Shown: positions 1 to 5,540 of the stretch, piece by piece | How positions within the stretch are numbered: the stretch's first letter is position 1 | How the letters are laid out: every line of letters starts with the position of its first letter | NCBI GenBank assembly: GCA_016650185.1 | Contig: JAENWE010000390.1 | Location: forward strand, 1 to 5,540 | Reading direction: 5' to 3' | Source of the DNA: Vicinamibacteria bacterium | Lineage (GTDB): Bacteria; Acidobacteriota; Vicinamibacteria; Fen-336; JAGNNV01 | DNA: 5,540 nt | Translations under genes and position numbers: made by a program | Notes under the pieces: generated by a model | Databases searched by the model: none | Seen by the model: the letters and a program-made list of their open reading frames with translations, nothing else | What the model was told of the DNA's origin: nothing

Positions 1-903
1 ATTGCTCATCACCGTGGCCACTACCGTCGACTTCTTGAGAAGCCCGGTCTCCGCCAGTTCCAGAGCGCACATGGCGAGAACCGAGTCGCCGTCAACCACC
101 TGACCGCGCTCGTCAACAAGGATCACCCGGTCCGCGTCGCCGTCGAAGGCAATTCCCATCTGGGCCGATGAACTCACGACCTCGGCGCGAGTCTTGTCCG
201 GATGAAGCGCTCCACAGCCTTCATTGATGTTGACTCCGTCCGGCTGCACACCGATGGATCGAACCGTTGCCCCCAATTCGGAGAAGACCGCCGGGGCCAC
301 GCGATAGGCCGCACCGTGGGCGGCATCGATCACGAGGCGCAGGCCATCGAGCGCAATGTTTCGGGGGAACGTGTTCTTGGCGAAAGCCACATAGCGGCCG
401 CGGGCGTCGTCCACCTTGAAGGCCTGGCCGATCCCGGGCCCGGTTTTCCTGGAGGCGAGTGGAATTCGTCCGCTCACGATTCCCTCGATCTGGGCCTCCA
501 GGTCGTCCGCGAGCTTGAATCCGTCCCGCCCGAAGATCTTGATTCCATTGTCCTGGAAGGGATTGTGGCTGGCGCTGATCACGATCCCGAGATCGGCTCG
601 CATGCTGGTGGTGAGGTGAGCGACGGCCGGGGTGGGTATGGGCCCTGAAAGCAACACATCGCCACCCATGGAGCAGATGCCCGAGGCGAGCGCGGTTTCG
701 ATCATGTACCCCGACAGGCGGGTGTCCTTGCCGATCAGGATGCGAGGACTGTGTTTGATGCCGCGCTGAGCCACCACGACCGCGGCCTGGCCGATTCTGA
801 GCGCTATCTCCGGAGTCATGGGGTCCAGATTCGCGACGCCCCTCACCCCGTCGGTCCCGAACAGATGATCTCCCCCGGTTCCGGAGCGCGTCTTTCTGGC
901 CAT
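1..903 (-). CDS. glmM: Phosphoglucosamine mutase GlmM, N-terminal 301 codons (runs off the left edge)
   Basis: Converts glucosamine-6-phosphate to glucosamine-1-phosphate, the cytosolic step that leads to UDP-GlcNAc for peptidoglycan and lipopolysaccharide. The frame opens with ATG at 903-901 and stays open to base 1, so the 3' part is missing; family members are about 445-450 residues, so roughly the last third (end of domain 3 and the phosphate-binding domain 4) lies outside. Visible motifs are FGTDGVRG (15-22), the active-site loop SASHNP (110-115) whose second serine, S112, is the expected phosphoserine, and the metal-binding DGDADR (254-259). SASHNP followed by FQDNGIK is typical of GlmM rather than phosphomannomutases. 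An AGGAAG Shine-Dalgarno sits 9 nt before the ATG. It follows cdaA by 41 bp, the classical cdaA-glmM pairing; in Firmicutes GlmM is reported to bind and inhibit CdaA. No frameshift or damage is seen. Confidence 0.95.
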   Translation of the reverse strand, partial: MARKTRSGTGGDHLFGTDGVRGVANLDPMTPEIALRIGQAAVVVAQRGIKHSPRILIGKDTRLSGYMIETALASGICSMGGDVLLSGPIPTPAVAHLTTSMRADLGIVISASHNPFQDNGIKIFGRDGFKLADDLEAQIEGIVSGRIPLASRKTGPGIGQAFKVDDARGRYVAFAKNTFPRNIALDGLRLVIDAAHGAAYRVAPAVFSELGATVRSIGVQPDGVNINEGCGALHPDKTRAEVVSSSAQMGIAFDGDADRVILVDERGQVVDGDSVLAMCALELAETGLLKKSTVVATVMSN

Positions 904-944
904 GGTCGTTCGCTTCCTCGTGGTTCTGATTCGACTCGGTGGGA

Positions 945-1745
945 TCATGCGGCCGAACCGCGGTGTCGTGTCGCCACCGCGCGACGTCTCTTCATCTGGG
1001 CGCGAAGGGCCTCGGTCAGTTCCTTCGGTTCGGCCAGCCGGGTCATCGTTCCCGCCGACACGAGGCTGATGCCTCCCGTCTCTTCCGAGACGACCAGGGC
1101 GATCGCGTCCGTGTCTTCGGTCACGCCGATGGCCGCTCGATGCCGGCTCCCGAGTGTTCGAGAGAGCTCCGGATTGACGGTAAGAGGCAGAAAGCAGGCG
1201 GCGGCGGAGAGTCGATCGGCCTGAACCACGACCGCGCCGTCATGCAGGGGCGACCCGGGGGTGAAGATGTTGCAGAGCAGGTCATAGGTGACCACCGCGT
1301 CAAGGCGCACTCCGGTTTCCGCGAATGATTTGAGGCCCATGTCGCGTTCGAACACAATCAGAGCGCCCGTCTTCGCTGAAGCCAGCGACTGGGCGGCGAG
1401 CACAATCTCATCCAGCACATCATCGGTCGATGCGGGGCCGGTCCGGCTGAAAAGCACGCGGCCGATGGAGGCCAGGAGCTTCCGAATTTCGGCCTGGAAG
1501 ACCACGATGCCGGCGAACGCGACATAGGGCAGGACATTTCGAAGCAGAAGGGTGAGAAGCCGAAGCTCGAGCAGGGTGGCGGTGAGGAAGAGAGCAACCA
1601 CCCCCAGGGCTCCCAGCACGATGTGGGTGGCCTGGGTGCCGCGGACGAACTTCAGAAGCTGAAAAACGAGGAAAGAGACGATGACGACATCCAGAACATC
1701 GCTGAATGTGGTCTCCTGGAGGACTCCTTTGAGTGATTCGAACAT
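945..1745 (-). CDS. cdaA: Membrane diadenylate cyclase CdaA (DacA), c-di-AMP synthase
   Basis: Condenses two ATP into the second messenger c-di-AMP, which in known systems controls potassium and osmolyte transport and cell-wall homeostasis. The 266-residue product matches the usual CdaA length (about 270). It has an N-terminal membrane region with three hydrophobic helices at about 16-34, 40-58 and 62-84, then a DisA_N catalytic domain from about 95. The two catalytic signatures are intact: LHDGA (D169-G170-A171) and SRHRAAIG with RHR at 201-203, followed by SEETGGIS (220-227). The C-terminus ends in a short arginine-rich tail (about 252-262). The start is ATG at 1745-1743, with only a weak GAGCGG Shine-Dalgarno 4 nt upstream. 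It lies 69 bp after ftsH and 41 bp before glmM. The regulator gene ybbR/cdaR that commonly sits between cdaA and glmM is absent. Identity is secure from both motifs and context; c-di-AMP output is inferred. Confidence 0.95.
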   Translation of the reverse strand: MFESLKGVLQETTFSDVLDVVIVSFLVFQLLKFVRGTQATHIVLGALGVVALFLTATLLELRLLTLLLRNVLPYVAFAGIVVFQAEIRKLLASIGRVLFSRTGPASTDDVLDEIVLAAQSLASAKTGALIVFERDMGLKSFAETGVRLDAVVTYDLLCNIFTPGSPLHDGAVVVQADRLSAAACFLPLTVNPELSRTLGSRHRAAIGVTEDTDAIALVVSEETGGISLVSAGTMTRLAEPKELTEALRAQMKRRRAVATRHRGSAA

Positions 1746-1770
1746 AGGACCGCTCGGCTGTGCTTCAACT

Positions 1771-1784
1771 GAGACACGCGTCTC
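1771..1784 (-). repeat. Small inverted repeat in the ftsH-cdaA gap
   Basis: A perfect 5-bp inverted repeat, GAGAC / GTCTC around a 4-nt loop, lies in the 69-bp spacer between ftsH and cdaA. In the transcript it would form a short hairpin about 25 nt upstream of the cdaA start. No run of U follows, so it does not look like an intrinsic terminator. Stems this short occur by chance, so a function is not established. Confidence 0.35.
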
Positions 1785-1796
1785 GCAATCCTGCCT

Positions 1797-1808
1797 GAGA
1801 AACCTCTC
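1797..1808 (-). repeat. Second small inverted repeat in the ftsH-cdaA gap
   Basis: A 4-bp inverted repeat, GAGA / TCTC around a 4-nt loop, lies 7 bp after the ftsH stop and 12 bp from the neighbouring GAGAC/GTCTC repeat. The two share the GAGA/TCTC arm. It could be a minor RNA hairpin or a chance occurrence; there is no U tract to make it a terminator. Confidence 0.25.
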
Positions 1809-1814
1809 TTGGGC

Positions 1815-3719
1815 CTACGAAAGCTTGGGCTCCGGCAGAGGTCCGAGGAACGGCGCCACGACCTCCGGCTTCTCCACCGGCGGGTCGGCCACCACCGCGG
1901 GCGGCGCCTGCGGGGGATGAATGGGCGGGAGGTTCATTTTCTCGCCGCGCACGATCTGCAAGACCTGCAAGCCATCGAGAGACTCGTGCTCCAGAAGCGC
2001 TTCCGCGATGATCGTCAGTTCGTTCATCTTCTCCTTGAGGAGTGTCGTCCCCCGTTCAAACTGCTGGGTCACGATGCGACGGACCTCTTCATCGATCTGA
2101 ATGGCCGTGGCCTCCGAATAATCCTGCTGCCGGCCGAACTCCTTGCCCAGGAAGATCGCTTCATCCTTCTTTCCGTAGGCCAGAGGGCCCAGAGCGCTCA
2201 TGCCCCACTCGCAGACCATACGGCGCGCCATTTCAGTCGCCTGCTCGATGTCGTTCGAGGCGCCCGTGCTGATGGCCTTGAACGCCAGATCCTCGGCGAT
2301 GCGCCCGCCCATGCATACCGCGATCCGGTCTTCGAGCTGTTCCTTCGTCCAGTTGTGCTTCTCTTCGGTGGGCAGCTGCTGGGTCAGGCCGAGCGCCAGC
2401 CCCCGGGGGATGATCGTGACCTTGTGGACCGGATCGGCATGAGGCAGGATCGCGGCCAGGAGGGCATGGCCCCCCTCGTGGTACGCCGTGACCTTTTTCT
2501 CCGCGTCGGTGATGATCAGGCTCTTGCGCTCGGCGCCCATCATGACTTTGTCCTTGCTGGACTCGAACTCGGCCATGTTCACGACCTTCTGACCCCGCCG
2601 GGCGGCCAGCAGGGCCGCCTCGTTGACCAGACTCGCGAGGTCGGCTCCGGAGAAACCGGGGGTCGCCTTGGCCAGGGTCACCACGTCGACATCCGTGCCC
2701 ACGGGAATCTTGCGGAGATGAACGTGCAAGATGCCCTCGCGCCCTCGGACATCGGGCCGGGAGACAACCACGCGCCGGTCGAAACGACCCGGGCGGAGCA
2801 GCGCGGGGTCGAGCACATCGGGACGGTTGGTCGCGGCCACCAGGATGACGCCTTCGGTGCCCTCGAACCCGTCCATTTCGACGAGAAGCTGGTTGAGAGT
2901 CTGTTCCCGCTCGTCATGACCTCCACCTAGGCCCGCGCCTCGATGGCGGCCGACCGCGTCGATTTCGTCGATGAAGATGATGCAAGGCGCGCTCTTCTTG
3001 CCCTGCTCGAAGAGATCGCGCACCCGGGACGCGCCCACGCCGACGAACATTTCCACGAAGTCCGATCCGGAGATCGAAAAGAACGGGACGTTGGCCTCGC
3101 CCGCGATCGCGCGGGCGAGCAGGGTCTTGCCCGTGCCCGGAGCGCCCATCAGCAACACGCCCTTGGGAATCCGGCCGCCGAGCTTCTGGAACTTTTGAGG
3201 CTCTTTCAGGAACTCGATGATTTCCTGCAGCTCTTCTTTCGCCTCCTCGACGCCCGCGACATCCTTGAACGTGATCTTCTTCTGCTGGGACGCGAGGAGC
3301 CGAGCCTTCGACTTGCCGAAGGACATGGCCTTGTTGCCGCCGGCCTGCATCTGCCGCATGAAGAAGATCCAGATGCCCAGCAGAATGGCATAGGGAGCAA
3401 AGGTGATCAGGATGGTGGTGAAGGTGGGCGCTTGATCATTGACGACCGAAACCTGCACCTTCTTGTCCAGGAGCGAGTCGAGGGGTTTGTCGTAGCCGTA
3501 GGGGACGATGGTTTTGAAGGCGTCGCCCGAGGTGCGCTTTCCCCGGATCTCGTTTCCGTTGACCGTAACCTCCTTGATGCTCCCGGCTTCCACCTGGGTC
3601 ATGAAGTCGGAGAAATTGATGGGAGCGTCCTTCTTCTGCAGGCTCGAGAAATTCCAGGCCGCCAGCATCAGAACGAAGAGGGACGCCCATAAAAGTGCGG
3701 TCTTAAAGGTCGAGTTCAA
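1815..3719 (-). CDS. ftsH: ATP-dependent zinc metalloprotease FtsH
   Basis: Hexameric inner-membrane AAA+ protease that extracts and degrades misassembled membrane proteins and selected cytosolic regulators. The 634-residue product is the usual length. Order: transmembrane helix 1 (about 7-25), short extracytoplasmic domain, transmembrane helix 2 (about 101-121), AAA+ module with Walker A GAPGTGKT (192-199), pore motif MFVGVG (F225), Walker B IIFIDEID (247-254) and second region of homology with R309 and R312 as arginine fingers, then the M41 peptidase domain. The zinc site is HEGGH (H414, E415, H418) with D490 in TGASND as probable third ligand; the usual form is HEAGH. The C-terminal 37 residues hold 13 prolines. 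The start is TTG at 3719-3717, supported by an AGGGG Shine-Dalgarno 7 nt upstream and correct placement of helix 1. It lies 66 bp after hpt and 69 bp before cdaA, with no folP following. Confidence 0.97.
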   Translation of the reverse strand: MNSTFKTALLWASLFVLMLAAWNFSSLQKKDAPINFSDFMTQVEAGSIKEVTVNGNEIRGKRTSGDAFKTIVPYGYDKPLDSLLDKKVQVSVVNDQAPTFTTILITFAPYAILLGIWIFFMRQMQAGGNKAMSFGKSKARLLASQQKKITFKDVAGVEEAKEELQEIIEFLKEPQKFQKLGGRIPKGVLLMGAPGTGKTLLARAIAGEANVPFFSISGSDFVEMFVGVGASRVRDLFEQGKKSAPCIIFIDEIDAVGRHRGAGLGGGHDEREQTLNQLLVEMDGFEGTEGVILVAATNRPDVLDPALLRPGRFDRRVVVSRPDVRGREGILHVHLRKIPVGTDVDVVTLAKATPGFSGADLASLVNEAALLAARRGQKVVNMAEFESSKDKVMMGAERKSLIITDAEKKVTAYHEGGHALLAAILPHADPVHKVTIIPRGLALGLTQQLPTEEKHNWTKEQLEDRIAVCMGGRIAEDLAFKAISTGASNDIEQATEMARRMVCEWGMSALGPLAYGKKDEAIFLGKEFGRQQDYSEATAIQIDEEVRRIVTQQFERGTTLLKEKMNELTIIAEALLEHESLDGLQVLQIVRGEKMNLPPIHPPQAPPAVVADPPVEKPEVVAPFLGPLPEPKLS

Positions 3720-3726
3720 AGCATTT

Positions 3727-3731
3727 CCCCT
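3727..3731 (-). promoter_or_regulatory. Shine-Dalgarno of ftsH (AGGGG) that decides the TTG start
   Basis: AGGGG on the minus strand lies 7 nt before TTG (3719-3717), an ideal spacing. The nearby ATG at 3724-3722 is only 2 nt from it and is out of frame, reading Met-Leu-stop. No in-frame ATG appears just upstream, so the TTG is the best-supported ftsH start. Confidence 0.65.
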
Positions 3732-3785
3732 GTGTACTTGAGGTGGTACGGAGTTCGGCTGGGCAATTGTTCACTTCAGAACCCG

Positions 3786-4334
3786 TCATGAAGCGGGTCT
3801 TTCCAGTATCCCCACATAGGGGAGCCCACGATAATAGTCGGAATGGTCGAGTCCATATCCAACCAGAAAGCGCTCGTCGTGATCCGCCTCGATCCGAAAC
3901 GCCGACCATTCCGGGATCAACTGAGTCTTTCTGGGCGCTGTTCGATCGATCAAAACCGCGAAGCGCAGGCTTTTAGGCCCGCGGGCGGTCAAATGGTCCC
4001 GCACATAGGCCAGGGTGACGCCGGTGTCGACCACGTCGTCCACGATGAGGACGTTCTGGCCCTCTACCGGAACGGCGGTGCCGTAAAGAACCTCGATCGA
4101 CGTGGGCCCTCCGCGACTGGCGGACGCGTGGATCACACGGAGGGTGTAGCTGCGAAACGGGATCGGTATGGCGCGCATCAGATCGGCCATGAAAACCAGG
4201 CTGTTTTTCAACAAGCCCACGATGATCAACTCCTCGCCATCATAGGTCGACCCGATCTGTCGGCCAATCGCCTCAACTCGGACAGAGATTTCTTCGGCGG
4301 TAAAGAGCGGCGTCGGAGGAGGGGTGAGTTTCAT
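3786..4334 (-). CDS. hpt: Hypoxanthine/guanine phosphoribosyltransferase
   Basis: Cytosolic purine salvage enzyme that joins hypoxanthine or guanine to PRPP, giving IMP or GMP. I chose the ATG at 4334-4332 (182 residues, close to the 178-180 of known bacterial enzymes). A TTG at 4358 would add eight residues and start 2 nt after the tilS stop; neither start has a clear Shine-Dalgarno. The PRPP-binding motif is VLIVDDVVDTG (95-105), with D103 at the general-base position, and the C-terminal signature is VGYGLD (158-163) followed by YRGLPYVGIL. Three positions depart from the usual family pattern as I know it: LKNS (42-45) instead of LKGS in the pyrophosphate loop, D99 where Glu is usual, and R131 where a Lys normally contacts the purine 6-oxo group. 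It lies between tilS and ftsH as in Bacillus; in some bacteria TilS and Hpt are fused, here they are separate by 26 bp. Family certain, substrate preference less so. Confidence 0.92.
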   Translation of the reverse strand: MKLTPPPTPLFTAEEISVRVEAIGRQIGSTYDGEELIIVGLLKNSLVFMADLMRAIPIPFRSYTLRVIHASASRGGPTSIEVLYGTAVPVEGQNVLIVDDVVDTGVTLAYVRDHLTARGPKSLRFAVLIDRTAPRKTQLIPEWSAFRIEADHDERFLVGYGLDHSDYYRGLPYVGILERPAS

Positions 4335-4360
4335 GGCTGCCACTAGGACAAGGTGCAAGA

Positions 4361-5389
4361 CTATGACAGGAAAGGCTTTTCTCTGGAATGCCCGGGTCGG
4401 GTCTGATCCTTGGCGGTGAGGATGAGGCGGCCCCGACTGATCGTGGCAAGACGCGATCCGGGCAAAGGCAGTGTCGCCCCTCCACGCCCGTCATGGACCA
4501 GGCCAAAGAGCCCTTCCACGTGGACGAACGAGACTGACCTCAGGCCCCCAAATCGACGCAGGGCCTCTCTGAGCGCGGTCTTGCCCAGGCCTTCTGGCGC
4601 GGACTTCAGGACCTTGACCTCGTAGGCTGCCCCCTCCACCGCCGAAGCGACCGCCCGGTCGAGGAGCTGCGCCGCGACTTCGCGAAGTGCGGCGTGCTCT
4701 TCGGCCAGAGTTCGGGCGGTGCGACCAAGGGCCTCCGCGATATTCGGATTGAACCTTTTTTCGATCAGGGGAAGAAGCTCATGCCGTACCCGGTTGCGGA
4801 TGAAAGTGGTGTCGGTGTTGGTGGGATCGGAGCGATAGGGAAGTCGAGAGGCGTTGAGGTGGGCCAGCACGGCATCGCGGCGGGTATCGAGGAGCGGCCT
4901 GAGGAGTTCGCCGTCCCACGCCTTCATGGCCGACAATCCCAAGGCGCCACTGCCTCGGACCAGGCGCATGAGGACGGTTTCGGCTTGATCGTCAAGAGTG
5001 TGCCCAAGGACGATGGCACTCGCGTTTTCCTCTCGGGCCACCCGCCGTAGAAACGAATACCGGGTCAAACGCGCCGCCTCCTCGACCCCTCCCTCGTGGA
5101 GGGCCTTGGCCGAGGGACTCATACGGCCGGAACGCAGTCGGACCTTCAGGTTGTCGCATAGTTCCTCGCAGAACTGGGCGTCGGCCAGGGAGTCGCGTCT
5201 CAGAGCGTGGTCCAGGTGGGCGGCCACCACCGCTAGCCCGGCCTTCCTCGCGGCGCGTAGAAGGGCGTCCAGCAGAGCGACGGAATCAGGTCCGCCGGAC
5301 AGCGCGGCGAGCACGACCACCCCGGGCCGCAACAAGCCTACAGAGTCCAGACTGCGTCGGACGGCGGAGACCAGAGGTGGGGTCGGCAT
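4361..5389 (-). CDS. tilS: tRNA(Ile)-lysidine synthase TilS
   Basis: Attaches lysine to C34 of the CAU-anticodon isoleucine tRNA in an ATP-dependent reaction, changing its codon from AUG to AUA and its charging from Met to Ile. The 342-residue product has the N-type ATP pyrophosphatase domain with P-loop SGGPDS (31-36), HLDHALR (58-64), GHTLDDQAET (129-138) and RNRVRHELLPLI (198-209). A helical linker and a short substrate-binding region follow, ending with LPLPGSRL and a beta-rich stretch near 305-326. It is between the short Aquifex form (about 311) and the longer E. coli (432) and Bacillus (472) forms, so the extended C-terminal domain appears reduced or missing. The start is ATG at 5389-5387; no strong Shine-Dalgarno is seen. 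It lies 55 bp after a tRNA-CAU and 26 bp before the preferred hpt start, consistent with one operon. Confidence 0.95.
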   Translation of the reverse strand: MPTPPLVSAVRRSLDSVGLLRPGVVVLAALSGGPDSVALLDALLRAARKAGLAVVAAHLDHALRRDSLADAQFCEELCDNLKVRLRSGRMSPSAKALHEGGVEEAARLTRYSFLRRVAREENASAIVLGHTLDDQAETVLMRLVRGSGALGLSAMKAWDGELLRPLLDTRRDAVLAHLNASRLPYRSDPTNTDTTFIRNRVRHELLPLIEKRFNPNIAEALGRTARTLAEEHAALREVAAQLLDRAVASAVEGAAYEVKVLKSAPEGLGKTALREALRRFGGLRSVSFVHVEGLFGLVHDGRGGATLPLPGSRLATISRGRLILTAKDQTRPGHSREKPFLS

Positions 5390-5444
5390 GGTATTCGCAG
5401 CAAGCCAACCTTACGCGCCTTTTGCGCCCCCCGATGCGGAGAAG

Positions 5445-5521
5445 TGGTGGCGGTGCAGGGACTTGAACCCCGGACACTGCGGATATGAGCCGCATGCTCT
5501 AACCAGCTGAGCTACACCGCC
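5445..5521 (-). tRNA. tRNA with CAU anticodon, probably elongator tRNA-Met
   Basis: A full cloverleaf folds on the minus strand, 77 nt including an encoded CCA (5445-5447) and discriminator A73. The acceptor stem GGCGGTG/CACCGCC has seven pairs, the D stem GCTC/GAGC four, the anticodon stem TGCGG/CCGCA five, and the T stem CGGGG/CCCTG five with one G-U pair. The anticodon CAU lies at 5485-5487 in loop CTCATAT. The paired 1-72 end (G-C) argues against initiator tRNA, which has a 1-72 mismatch in bacteria. The start GGCGGTGTAGCTCAGCTGG resembles Bacillus elongator tRNA-Met, so Met is preferred. It could instead be tRNA-Ile2, the substrate of TilS encoded next door; the sequence alone does not exclude this. 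No U-rich terminator separates it from tilS, so co-transcription is possible. Confidence 0.93.
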
Positions 5522-5540
5522 GTTCGTCAGTGCTTCCAGC

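Noticed and set aside
202..648. Plus-strand open frame opposite glmM
   Set aside because: The minus strand encodes GlmM continuously here with all motifs; the plus frame is a shadow.
957..965. Second RHR triplet in the CdaA C-terminal tail (residues 260-262)
   Set aside because: It lies in a low-complexity basic tail outside the cyclase fold; the catalytic RHR is at 201-203, so this is coincidence.
1809..2930. Long plus-strand open frame (373 codons) opposite ftsH
   Set aside because: It lies antisense to a complete, motif-perfect ftsH and shows no recognisable domain. Long antisense frames are expected in GC-rich DNA.
2943..3692. Plus-strand open frame (249 codons) opposite the 5' half of ftsH
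   Set aside because: Rich in Asp, Glu, His, Leu and Arg with no domain; a mirror of FtsH codons rather than a gene.
3720..3785. Possible internal sigma70 or heat-shock promoter in the hpt-ftsH gap
   Set aside because: TTGCCC could act as a -35, but no acceptable -10 follows at proper spacing, and no clear heat-shock consensus is present.
3843..4346. Plus-strand open frame opposite hpt
   Set aside because: Covers almost exactly the hpt gene on the other strand and shows no recognisable protein family.
5286..5495. Minus-strand 69-codon frame running from the tRNA into tilS
   Set aside because: It begins inside the tRNA and overlaps the TilS start in another frame, with no family match by eye.

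Overview
This is a compact, GC-rich bacterial chromosomal segment read entirely from the minus strand. In transcription order (right to left) it holds a tRNA with a CAU anticodon, tilS, hpt, ftsH, cdaA and the first 301 codons of glmM, which runs off the left edge. All gaps are under 75 bp, every gene points the same way, and I see no convincing rho-independent terminator, so the five protein genes (perhaps with the tRNA) look like one operon. The many long plus-strand open frames are GC-driven shadows of these genes.

Layout: 5445-5521 tRNA-CAU with its CCA tail encoded; 4361-5389 tRNA(Ile)-lysidine synthase; 3786-4334 hypoxanthine/guanine phosphoribosyltransferase; 1815-3719 membrane AAA+ zinc protease FtsH, starting at TTG behind a good Shine-Dalgarno; 945-1745 diadenylate cyclase CdaA; 1-903 phosphoglucosamine mutase GlmM (partial).

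The layout joins two widely conserved neighbourhoods. tilS-hpt-ftsH is the order known from Bacillus. cdaA-glmM is the c-di-AMP/cell-wall precursor module, which often also carries ybbR (cdaR) and, in several Gram-negative groups, folP next to ftsH. Here both folP and ybbR are absent: ftsH is followed directly by cdaA and cdaA directly by glmM. Functionally the set covers decoding fidelity at AUA codons, purine salvage, membrane protein quality control, c-di-AMP synthesis and the first committed steps toward UDP-GlcNAc for peptidoglycan.

The organism cannot be fixed from this window. High GC and an ftsH-cdaA-glmM linkage fit a Deltaproteobacteria-like, FCB-group or candidate-phylum bacterium better than a classical Firmicute, but this is inference. 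The window is mostly ordinary housekeeping DNA. I see no mobile element, CRISPR array or clear new system; the points worth a second look are the reduced gene order, unusual residues in the Hpt active site, and the tRNA-CAU placed just before the enzyme that modifies one class of CAU tRNAs.
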